From the NCBI GenBank assembly GCA_047972135.1, contig JBKEAJ010000079.1:1-33755 (forward strand): a stretch of DNA of 33,755 bases, in the 5' to 3' direction. Below the pieces are notes generated by a model that was given only the letters and a program-made list of their open reading frames with translations, searched no databases and was not told where the DNA came from. Both the position numbers and the translations under genes were made by a program. Positions 1 to 7,208 of this stretch are shown here, piece after piece; the stretch's first letter is position 1, and every line of letters begins with the position of its first letter. Source of the DNA: JBKEAJ01 sp047972135 (GTDB lineage: Bacteria; Bacteroidota; Bacteroidia; Bacteroidales; Prolixibacteraceae).

Positions 1-129
1 ACAATTCTGCTCGGACTAGTTTTATGGTACAGAGAAAAACACAAATAAAAACAAACTCGACCAAACTGCTCCAAACTATAAGCCCATATTAACATTTGCT
101 TATATATTATCACTCCATGCGCTCTACAT

Positions 130-160
130 TTTGAAATTTCAAGGCAAATTATTACTTTCG
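130..160 (+). promoter_or_regulatory. Candidate promoter of serC
   Basis: A TTTG at 130-133 is followed after exactly 19 bases by TACTTTCG at 153-160. This is close to the Bacteroidota sigma-ABfr consensus (TTTG, about 19-21 bases, TAnnTTTG), with one mismatch in the -7 box. Transcription would begin near 167 and leave a leader of about 58 bases before the serC start at 225. The rest of 1-224 shows no gene. Inferred from pattern only. Confidence 0.4.
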
Positions 161-224
161 CTACGCACTCAGAGAAAATTAAATTAAAATCAGTTGCCAA
201 GGAGCAGCTTAAAAATATAATAAC

Positions 225-1295
225 ATGAAAACTCATAACTTTTTTGCAGGTCCGTCGATAATCTCGGAGTATGCATTGGACAGAACATCAGAGGCAGTAA
301 AGAATTTTGCAAATACCGGACTATCGGTGATGGAAATATCGCACCGAAGCTCCCAATTTGTAGAAGTTATTGAGTCGGCACGTTCCAAGGTGAAATCCCT
401 CCTAAATGTACCCGACGGATATTCGGTGCTTTTCCTACAAGGTGGTGCTAGCCTTCAATTCCTGATGCTTGCCTACAATTTATTCAAGGACGAAGTGTCA
501 TATCTCGACACAGGTGTATGGTCGAAAAAAGCTATCGAAGCAGCACGTTTCTTTGGAGGAGTGAGAGTGATAGCATCCTCAGAAGATAAAACATATTCAT
601 ACATTCCTGAGTTTGAGGCCAAAGGAAGCGAGGACTATCTGCACATCACCACCAACAATACGATATATGGCACAAGACTGCAAAAAGACCCCGAAATTAG
701 TGTGCCGCTTGTTGCCGATATGTCCTCGGATATTTTCAGCAGACCTGTCGATGTCAGCAAATATGATTTGATTTATGCAGGTGCTCAGAAAAATATAGGT
801 CCCTCAGGAGCAACTCTAGTAATAGTGAGAGAGGCAGCTCTGACAAAAAAGAAAAAGAAAATACCTACAATATTGGATTACAGAACACATATCAAGGCAG
901 AATCAATGTATAACACACCTGCTACTCTGCCTATCTACACCTGCTTGCAGACTCTTACTTGGCTTGAAAATCTCGGCGGAATACCTGCAATAATGAAAAT
1001 CAACGATAAAAAAGCCAATCTCCTATACGATGAAATAGACCGTAACACACTGTTTAAATGTCCCGTACCAAATCCTGAACATCGCTCGAATATGAATGTC
1101 TGCTTTGTGATGAATGAAGAATACAAGGACAAAGAAGCAGAATTTATTACTTTTGCAAAAGAACATGGCTGTCTCGGACTGAAAGGACACAGAAGCGTAG
1201 GCGGATTTAGAGCATCTATCTATAATGCAATGCCTTACGAAAGCGTCGAAGTCTTAGTACAGTGCATGAAAGATTTTGAAACACAGAATAAATAA
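225..1295 (+). CDS. serC: Phosphoserine aminotransferase SerC
   Basis: PLP-dependent aminotransferase that converts 3-phosphohydroxypyruvate and glutamate to 3-phosphoserine in serine synthesis; the family can also act in PLP synthesis. The 356-residue length is normal. The N-terminus NFFAGPSI is the typical SerC opening. The PLP lysine is K189 in GAQKNIGPSG, and the C-terminal GHRSVGGFRASIYNAMP block is the family's phosphate-binding end. The ATG at 225 gives a full-length family start. It is followed after 9 bases by a DUF1015 gene, so the two are probably cotranscribed. In many Bacteroidales serA lies between these two genes; here it does not. Function is confident from sequence recognition. 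pdxJ also lies in this window (25134-25850), so a role in PLP supply is possible. Confidence 0.96.
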   Translation: MKTHNFFAGPSIISEYALDRTSEAVKNFANTGLSVMEISHRSSQFVEVIESARSKVKSLLNVPDGYSVLFLQGGASLQFLMLAYNLFKDEVSYLDTGVWSKKAIEAARFFGGVRVIASSEDKTYSYIPEFEAKGSEDYLHITTNNTIYGTRLQKDPEISVPLVADMSSDIFSRPVDVSKYDLIYAGAQKNIGPSGATLVIVREAALTKKKKKIPTILDYRTHIKAESMYNTPATLPIYTCLQTLTWLENLGGIPAIMKINDKKANLLYDEIDRNTLFKCPVPNPEHRSNMNVCFVMNEEYKDKEAEFITFAKEHGCLGLKGHRSVGGFRASIYNAMPYESVEVLVQCMKDFETQNK

Positions 1296-1304
1296 CTCTT
1301 GTAA

Positions 1305-2552
1305 ATGGCTAAAATAAAAGCTTTTAAAGGATATAGACCAAAGCCCGAATTGGCGTCGAAAATGGCGTGCAGACCCTACGATGTAATAAACTCCGATGAA
1401 GCTACACAGGAAGCAGTCGGCAATCAGTATTCACTATACCATATCACTAGGGCAGAAATAGATTTTCCAAAAGGTGTTGACGAACACTCACAAGAGGTTT
1501 ACGATAAAGCTGTCTCAAACTTTGATAAATTCATTAAGGAGGGCTGGCTGTTTCAAGACGAAAGTCCGAAGCTATATGTGTATGCCCAAACTATGAACGG
1601 CAAAACTCAATACGGCGTGGTGGCTGGTGCTTCCGTCAAAGACTACCTAACAGGTATAATAAAAAAACACGAGCTTACACGCCCCGATAAGGAAGAAGAC
1701 AGAATGAAGCATATCCGCGAAACCAATGCCAACATAGAGCCTGTCTTTTTGTCATACCCTGCCGTGAGCGAAATAGATGCAATAGTAGCCGATATTGTGG
1801 AGGACGAACCAATTTACCACTTTGCTTTGGAAGACAATGTGGAACACAAATTCTGGGTGATTGACAATGCCGAAACAATAGCAAATCTTGAAAATCTTTT
1901 TGAAACGAAGGTTCCCAACACATACATTGCCGACGGACACCACCGAACAGCAGCGGCAGCATTGGTGGGCAAAGAGTTGAAAGACAAAAATCCAAATCAC
2001 ACAGGCAACGAAGAATACAACTATTTCCTAGCTGTGCATTTCCCCGACAATCAGCTAAATATAATAGACTACAATCGAGTGGTGAAAGATTTGAATGGAT
2101 TAACAAAAGTGGAGTTTATCGAGAAAGTCTCGGCAGACTTTGAGGTGCAAAAAGCAGGGGCTTGTCAGCATAAACCGCATGCACTCCACGAGTTTAGCTT
2201 TTACATCGATGGCGATTGGTACAAAATGACTGCCAAAACCGGAAGATACGACGACGGCGACCCTATTGGAGTTTTGGACGTTACAATATTATCAAAACTT
2301 ATTCTCGACAAAATACTTGACATCAAAGACTTACGCACCGACAAAAGAATAGATTTTGTAGGTGGAATACGTGGACTGGGAGAACTGGAAAAACGTGTAG
2401 ACAACGGAGAAATGAAAATCGCATTTGCCCTCTACCCCGTCAGCATGCAGCAGCTCATCAACATCTCTGACAGTGGCAACATCATGCCACCAAAAACCAC
2501 ATGGTTCGAGCCCAAACTACGCTCGGGATTAGTGATACATGCATTGAGCTGA
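1305..2552 (+). CDS. DUF1015 family protein
   Basis: A 415-residue cytosolic protein of the DUF1015 family, recognised by the opening AFKGYRPKPELASKMACRPYDV and the central YIADGHHRTAAA block near residue 210. The family's biochemical function is not established. Its repeated linkage to serC/serA in Bacteroidota and Firmicutes suggests a tie to serine or 2-hydroxyacid metabolism, which is inference. The ADGHHR block resembles a ParB/Srx-type nucleotide-binding motif. Length is normal for the family and no frame damage is visible. The gene ends 11 bases from the end of the convergent ATPase remnant, with no obvious hairpin between them. It is probably the second gene of the serC operon. Confidence 0.9.
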   Translation: MAKIKAFKGYRPKPELASKMACRPYDVINSDEATQEAVGNQYSLYHITRAEIDFPKGVDEHSQEVYDKAVSNFDKFIKEGWLFQDESPKLYVYAQTMNGKTQYGVVAGASVKDYLTGIIKKHELTRPDKEEDRMKHIRETNANIEPVFLSYPAVSEIDAIVADIVEDEPIYHFALEDNVEHKFWVIDNAETIANLENLFETKVPNTYIADGHHRTAAAALVGKELKDKNPNHTGNEEYNYFLAVHFPDNQLNIIDYNRVVKDLNGLTKVEFIEKVSADFEVQKAGACQHKPHALHEFSFYIDGDWYKMTAKTGRYDDGDPIGVLDVTILSKLILDKILDIKDLRTDKRIDFVGGIRGLGELEKRVDNGEMKIAFALYPVSMQQLINISDSGNIMPPKTTWFEPKLRSGLVIHALS

Positions 2553-2563
2553 AAGATTCTTCA

Positions 2564-3529
2564 CTAATAATTCAGACCAAAAGCCCAAAGCGGAATTACG
2601 TTGAGATAGGAATATTCTATATCATCCTTAACCACAAAAGACTTGCCGTCTTGATCGACTTGTTTTTGATACTTGTTCTTTACTCCAAGTTCAAAAGTAT
2701 AATCACCAATAACAAAGTCGGCTCTTTTTGATGATATAACTTCGTTCATCACACGCATTTGATTGAAAAAGAAAGTTTCCCGCATGTTGCCAATGTTAGA
2801 CTTCTCGCCTACCAAATTAAAAATAATGTTCGTATTCTCCAAATAAACCTTGTCAACCTTACCAAGACTACGAATGCCTCCAGTTTCGTTGCGCAATTGC
2901 CCAATGAGCCCAGCTCTTTCCATATACAGAAAATAATCGTCCAGTGAATTTCTACTCACATTGATTATTTCAGCAATTTTGGAGAAATTGGGTTTAAATG
3001 GAACACTTTCGGCAATGATGGAAAGCAAGCGTTTCAACTTGCGACTTGTCCCCACATTCAGATTAGCATATTGCGGAATATCTGTTTCTAAGGTCTGGAC
3101 AATGATTTGTCCCAAACGTAAATTCATTTCAGCATCAAGCCCAAAAGGATAGTAGCCTCGTTTTAAATAATCATTAAAAAGCGGTAGTGGATGCTCTATA
3201 TCAGCAAGTTCTACATTACCATCTATAATTTGTTGCAAACTGTAAACATCTACAGTGTAGTTATGGAAGAGTTGTAAGTCTTCTCGAAACGACAGTCCCT
3301 GAAGCATATAAATCAATGCTCGACGACTTAAATCGGATGAGCCTCTTAGTATATCAAGCACTGAAGAGCCTGTGAATATAATTTTTAGAGTTGGATATGA
3401 GTCGTATATATTTCTCAGCTCACGCGACCACTCTGTGTATTTATGTATCTCGTCGATAAACAGATACTCTCCTGCACTTTTAAAAAATTCATCTGCCAAG
3501 TCAATCAGCCTATTATTACTAAAATACAT
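2564..3529 (-). pseudogene. AAA/DUF4143 ATPase, 5'-truncated (Walker A lost)
   Basis: The 321 readable residues belong to the bacterial AAA_14 + DUF4143 ATPase family, usually about 390-400 residues. The Walker B block is near the start (YLFIDEIHKY, residues 23-32), followed by the sensor-1-like IIFTGSS and DLSRRALIYMLQGLSFRE, and then the C-terminal DUF4143 domain with FELGVKNKYQKQ. The family's first 70 or so residues, holding the P-loop, are absent. The sequence starts abruptly at MYFSNNRLIDLADEF, and a 33-base repeat (3534-3566) that also occurs at 5093-5125 lies directly upstream. The ATP-binding loop is therefore missing and the protein cannot work as a normal ATPase. I call it a truncated pseudogene. 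A new start at 3529 is possible but unlikely to be functional. Such ATPases are common accessory genes of unknown role. Confidence 0.75.
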
Positions 3530-3533
3530 ATCG

Positions 3534-3566
3534 TAGGCTTTATGCTTTTGCTGTTTTTAATCATCC
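3534..3566 (+). repeat. 33-base dispersed repeat, copy 1
   Basis: Begins TAGGCTTTATGCTT and ends TTTTTAATCATCC. It matches 5093-5125 at 32 of 33 positions in the same orientation. This copy directly abuts the truncated 5' end of the DUF4143 ATPase remnant, so it marks the breakpoint. Confidence 0.85.
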
Positions 3567-3620
3567 TCCTGTGTGTAGTTTGGCTTATTGCATATTGCTT
3601 AAAACCTACTGCATGGAAGT

Positions 3621-3713
3621 TTCATCTGTTTATATTTTGTTTTTCTTGTCAGATGTATCTCGCCAATATAATCATTCTCGTATGTGAGGATTTGTTCTCA
3701 TGGCTCGTTTCAT
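3621..3713 (-). repeat. About 93-base dispersed repeat, copy A
   Basis: Read on the minus strand this starts ATGAAACGAGCCATGAGAAC and ends with AAAACAAAATATAAACA followed by a second ATGAA. It aligns with 26635-26728 on the plus strand over its whole length, with about ten substitutions and a few one- or two-base indels. No open frame of useful length runs through either copy. The unit has no family name that I know. Confidence 0.85.
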
Positions 3714-3880
3714 CGCTACAATATTCTTTTTGCAAAAAAAGAAAATTGCACAACAGAATCAACATATTGTTCAGAAAATGCACAGTCAATAGTGCAAAAT
3801 CGAGATTATTCAAATGGGATTACTCAAGCTAACATGCTTCTCTATCTCAATACTCCATTGCTCCTGATTGGACATTGTAT

Positions 3881-3912
3881 TGCTGTATGCCATAGGCTAT
3901 AAGCGAACAGCC
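3881..3912 (+). repeat. REP-like palindromic repeat, copy 1
   Basis: A short dyad unit: GCTGT at the left, ACAGC at the right, and ATAGGCTAT (a palindrome around one G) in the centre. Close relatives lie at 28349-28383 (inverted) and 33398-33431. It could form a hairpin with GCTGT/ACAGC as the outer stem. Confidence 0.7.
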
Positions 3913-4054
3913 TTGTTTAAAGTTTAGTTGCTGGTTTGAAGTTTAGGGACGTAGTTCCGATATCTTCATAGCAAGTTTCGCTTTCAACCTTGATGTTCAT
4001 TTCGTGTGTTTTCTGATTCACAAAATTGTAGAATATCAAGCTTATTTGAACACC

Positions 4055-5068
4055 TCAAAACCCAAACCCCAATCCAAAACTAATCCGCAGCCCGTCCTCT
4101 GAGCCAAAAGCTCCGATGTTTACCGATATTACATCTACGGCATTGACGAACATACCTCCTCCGTAGGATATGTGCCACTTATTAGAATTGTCGTCGTCGA
4201 GCCACACCCTGCCATAGTCGAAGCCCGCATACATGCCAATTGTTAGCGGTATTAGCTGTGTTTTAAATTGATTGAAGCGATAGCGTAGATTGGTATTCTG
4301 CCGTCTGTATTCTGAACCACAACATTATCGTAAGAAAGCCCCGTGCTGATTCGACTCCCTCTATTCGAGTTCCAAAGCAGGGACGGCGCAATAGAGATAT
4401 TCTGAATCTTTACGCGATTGTAGTCCAAACCCTTATCATCATCCTCATTATCAGTATCGTTACCATAAGCAAAAAAGTTTTGGCTGAAATTTGGGCTATG
4501 AAACTTAGTGTCCAACACCAGATTTAGATTACCTATCACATGGGCAAATTCACCACTATATCTAAGGTCAAAACCCTCGGTGGCAAAGAAATACGAAGCT
4601 CCAAGTTTATGCTTAGACGTAATTTGCCTAAAGCCGCTTCCACCAACTGCTCCTGACGCTTCACGCCCTTTATGCCGCTATACCAATCGTGGTTGCCGGG
4701 AATAAAACTACCCTACCAGGAAATGCTTTGACAATATCAAGCTGCACGTCCAATGCATGCTTTGCCTCCTTATAGCTATCGCTACTCTCGGCGGGAACAC
4801 CCTTCTGATATACATTGTCGCCAAGAAACAAAAGCCAGTCATTTTTGTCTGATTTGTGAAAGTGCTTTTGTAGCTCTCGCAATGCTTTCGGGGCATTACC
4901 TTCATCATCAGGCTGCCCCGTATCGCCGATGAGGAAGAAGTTCGTCGTTGCCTTGTCAATACCTTGTAGAGATTCGTCATCCACTGTCGGCATATTTGAT
5001 TTATATGTGGCACAGGCATTTACGAGAAGAAGTATGCTAACTATTAGTAGCTGTGGTAGTGATTTCAT
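4055..5068 (-). pseudogene. Metallophosphatase / outer-membrane barrel fusion, heavily deleted
   Basis: This is the wreck of a Bacteroidota lipoprotein with an N-terminal calcineurin-like phosphatase and a C-terminal Omp85-like barrel, normally around 1,200 residues. The start at 5068 gives a lipoprotein signal (LLLVNAC lipobox) and then the metal motifs GDTGQPDDEG and LFLGDNVY. A one-base loss in a T run near 4700 shifts the frame; the GNHDW motif (IPGNHDWYSGIKG) continues in the next frame. Shortly after, near 4640, phosphatase sequence passes directly into barrel sequence (GASYFFATEGFDLRY, then SPNFSQNFFAYGNDT), so several hundred codons are gone. A second frameshift near 4300 separates this from the final strands (GGGMFVNAVDVI...FGLGFGF, ending in Phe at 4058). 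Both termini survive and the middle does not. It is certainly non-functional. Confidence 0.85.
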
Positions 5069-5098
5069 TGTTTATAATTTTGCAATAAGCTATAGGCT
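5069..5098 (-). repeat. 30-base leader repeat upstream of ATGAAA, copy 1
   Basis: On the minus strand this begins AGCCTATAGCTTATTGC and ends ATTATAAACA. It is identical over 30 bases to 26604-26633 on the plus strand. Here it lies immediately before the ATGAAA start of the phosphatase pseudogene. In the other copy it is also followed, two bases on, by ATGAAA. Confidence 0.85.
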
Positions 5099-5125
5099 TT
5101 ATGCTTCTGCTGTTTTTAATCATCC
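5093..5125 (+). repeat. 33-base dispersed repeat, copy 2
   Basis: Matches 3534-3566 at 32 of 33 positions. It joins the leader repeat on its left directly to the long hairpin repeat on its right (5125-5201), so three repeat types are stacked between two genes. Confidence 0.85.
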
Positions 5126-5201
5126 GTCATTGCGAGCGATAGCGTGGCAATCTGTTCTTTGTTGTAGGAGATTGCTTCGTCGCAGGCTCCTCGCAATGAC
5201 G
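5125..5201. repeat. 77-base hairpin repeat (GTCATTGCGAG type), copy 1
   Basis: The ends CGTCATTGCGAG and CTCGCAATGACG are perfect inverted complements (12 bp). Inner arms GGCAATCT and AGATTGC-like sequence extend the dyad, so the transcript could form one long stem-loop. A second copy lies at 28258-28333. Repeats with these ends are widespread in several bacterial phyla. The flank to the right (TTTTTAAAC, then AATTAAAC/GTTCAAC tracts, about 5216-5256) is also shared with copy 2 and reaches into the stop region of the neighbouring gene. Confidence 0.9.
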
Positions 5202-5236
5202 TTCGTATATTTGGTATTTTTAAACAATTAAACGGT

Positions 5237-6973
5237 TCAACAATTCAACACTGTATTCTTTATTCCCACTCGTATTGCCCTCAGACCACTAAGTCCTTGC
5301 AACTCTTCCAACTCAACAATTTCAACGTTGTCGTCCAGATAGTTCTTGGCTTGCAGAAAATTGATATATCCCAAATATTCTCGCTCAATTTCACTGTCTG
5401 AATATACAATACACAGCTTATGTGCTTGCGTAAGCCGCTCATTTGTGTTCTTTATGCACGCCTTGTCAATACGCTTCTTTATCATTTCGTAGCGTACATT
5501 GTAAGCCCCGTCAACATCAAACCTCTTCTCGTCCATGCGGTAGCGGATAGTGATAGGAACATTATAAACCAATATCAGCGAAGCAACATCCAAATGTATG
5601 GGTGCATCCTTTTGGATTTGATGGTACATGGCTTCCATCTCACAACACACCTGCAACTGCCAAAGACGCAGACTATACAGCATATCCTCATGATAATTAC
5701 CACTTTCTACAAGCGACTGCCCAAGGTACATATTGTACTCTATACCATCGGTTTTGAACTTCTCGAAGTAGTGGGGGAAAATCGCCTGTGCCTTTTGCTG
5801 CTGCTTGTCCAAGAATGCAGACAGTGCTATATTGCAACTATCAACCGTTGTGTCGAATTTCTTCCTTTCCTCATAAAGTGAGTTTGTTTCAGAACTTAGT
5901 GTATCAAGAAAACTCGTGACATCCTCAGCTCCATCTTTACTCATGTGTTGCAGCAAAGGAAGTACACTCGTCTTGAAAAATGTATTTACGGTTTGCTCCG
6001 AGTCTGTATTAAAACCTTCACGCAACATCGCCAAGTGCTTATCTATAAGAAATACAAGCTGCTCATAAAACGGGAAAGATTTATCCTTAATCCTGCTATC
6101 CAATATTTCTTTGCTTTGTTCGAGCTGCTTTATCAAGTCTTTCTTGATAGCTTCGTTGCGAGCATGTGATGAAGCTACAATGTCAATCTGACCATAAAAC
6201 GGAAGCACATCCTCAAAGAAAATCTCCCCAAAAACAGGAACATTATGATTGGACTCAATCAAATGTGCCTTGAAAGCATTTATCTGCTCATCCAAAGTAA
6301 TATCAAGCAAGGTGATAATACCAAAACCCTCTACCGTCCACGACTTATCGGGAAAATACTTCTTCCACACACTAATGTCATTAATGTTTGCCAACAACTC
6401 GTCGAGAATCTCCTGAGTAATATCTATTGCATTATCATTAGGATAAATATTAATATAGTCAGTATTGAAAGAGACCCGACAGGACTTTGTATTCCCAAGC
6501 TTATCTGTCAATGAAATGGTCTCGTATCTCTCCATATCAACTAAATATTTATAATACTTATTTAGAACAACAGAATAAGCCACCAGATTAAGAGTTTTAC
6601 CAATTTTCCTATATAAACTCGCAAAAATATCAGGGTTGGCAGCACTTTCAATAATGTCTCTAAGCTTCTGCGTCGCAAAAAACACCCTATTCGCTCCAGG
6701 AAGTACAACGCCCTTCATATCCTCGTCCGACAGAACAGCAGGAAACATCAAGGACATCAAGGACTCAATATCATTCCGGTGTGCTGTAATCTCGTCGATA
6801 GTTTCCACTCCCTTCGCAAGCATCGGGTTTCTAGCAAAAATATCTAATGCCTGTTGTGCCTGAATACGAAGCATCTCATTATCCGAGTGCAAGGTCTTCT
6901 CTATCTTCTCCTTCAAAGAACGCAAAGAGAAAACAATCCGGAAGGAACTTTTTATATTTCTGATATTTAGCAT
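5237..6973 (-). CDS. Bacteroidota GAF-family protein of unknown function
   Basis: A 578-residue soluble protein without signal peptide or membrane segment. It resembles the large Bacteroidota proteins annotated as GAF domain-containing, mainly in the block FNTDYINIYPNDNAIDITQEIL...DISVWKKYFPDKSWTVEGFGI (residues about 170-225), in YGQIDIVASSHARNEAIKKDL, and in the ending YNVRYEMIKKRIDKACIK...LEELQGLSGLRAIRV. Relatives I recall are near 790 residues, so this one may be a shorter variant; I cannot place a clear GAF fold in it. The start at 6973 lies one base after the stop of the DUF5706 fragment, so the two are probably cotranscribed and coupled. The last codons (NTVLNC) run into sequence shared with the repeat flank at 28.4 kb. 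A nucleotide-sensing role is a guess from the family name and neighbour. Confidence 0.6.
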   Translation of the reverse strand: MLNIRNIKSSFRIVFSLRSLKEKIEKTLHSDNEMLRIQAQQALDIFARNPMLAKGVETIDEITAHRNDIESLMSLMFPAVLSDEDMKGVVLPGANRVFFATQKLRDIIESAANPDIFASLYRKIGKTLNLVAYSVVLNKYYKYLVDMERYETISLTDKLGNTKSCRVSFNTDYINIYPNDNAIDITQEILDELLANINDISVWKKYFPDKSWTVEGFGIITLLDITLDEQINAFKAHLIESNHNVPVFGEIFFEDVLPFYGQIDIVASSHARNEAIKKDLIKQLEQSKEILDSRIKDKSFPFYEQLVFLIDKHLAMLREGFNTDSEQTVNTFFKTSVLPLLQHMSKDGAEDVTSFLDTLSSETNSLYEERKKFDTTVDSCNIALSAFLDKQQQKAQAIFPHYFEKFKTDGIEYNMYLGQSLVESGNYHEDMLYSLRLWQLQVCCEMEAMYHQIQKDAPIHLDVASLILVYNVPITIRYRMDEKRFDVDGAYNVRYEMIKKRIDKACIKNTNERLTQAHKLCIVYSDSEIEREYLGYINFLQAKNYLDDNVEIVELEELQGLSGLRAIRVGIKNTVLNC

Positions 6974-6974
6974 A

Positions 6975-7208
6975 TTATTTAACTATTAGCTGATAACTAA
7001 GTATAAAGGCTAGTGCCGAGCAAACAATTCCAATCATAAACACCGTGTAAGTGAGGCGCAACAATCTGTATTTGCGTTCCAAAACCAAACCCAAGAAGTA
7101 TAAATCCTTAGCAAGCGAATTGTACAATATATCTTCATTATCAGCAAGATAATTAATACCCCATTCAAAATCTTCTAAGGACATCTTACAAAAATTACCG
7201 AAAAACAT
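6975..7208 (-). CDS. C-terminal fragment of HD-DUF5706 (Pycsar-effector-type) protein
   Basis: Seventy-seven codons in the frame +1 to the preceding HD/DUF5706 gene, overlapping its end by 14 bases. The sequence MFFGNFCKMSLEDFEWGINYL...LAKDLYFLGLVLERKYRLLRLTYTVFMIGIVCSALAFILSY is the usual final third of DUF5706 proteins, ending in a transmembrane helix (about residues 52-73). It is therefore not an independent gene by origin; it completes the upstream product. Whether it is translated alone from the ATG at 7208, by coupling, by a +1 shift, or not at all cannot be told from the sequence. The stop is one base before the GAF-family gene. Confidence 0.7.
   Translation of the reverse strand: MFFGNFCKMSLEDFEWGINYLADNEDILYNSLAKDLYFLGLVLERKYRLLRLTYTVFMIGIVCSALAFILSYQLIVK

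Larger units (their letters stand above)
3530..4054. other. Gene-poor repeat-bearing spacer between two pseudogenes
   Basis: No convincing gene is present. The stretch holds three repeats shared with other parts of the window: 3534-3566 (again at 5093-5125), 3621-3713 (again, inverted, at 26635-26728), and a palindromic unit at 3881-3912. Hydrophobic open frames on the plus strand (3443-3832, 3684-3902) run through these repeats and are not credible. On the minus strand, a frame of about 45 codons follows the stop of the downstream barrel remnant (4054 down to 3917, ending in FKPATKL). It could be debris of an older gene, but I do not recognise it. Confidence 0.5.

Noticed and set aside
1675..2106. 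Open frame of 143 codons antisense to the DUF1015 gene
   Set aside because: It lies wholly within a clearly coding gene, has an odd Cys/Leu-rich composition and no family resemblance; it is a shadow.
3443..3832. Hydrophobic 129-codon plus-strand frame suggesting a small membrane protein
   Set aside because: It runs through the ATPase remnant and two dispersed repeats; the hydrophobicity comes from T-rich sequence.
7195..7208. Classical -1 programmed frameshift site in the DUF5706 gene
   Set aside because: The downstream frame is +1, and there is no X-XXY-YYZ heptamer in the right register; recoding remains only a remote option.
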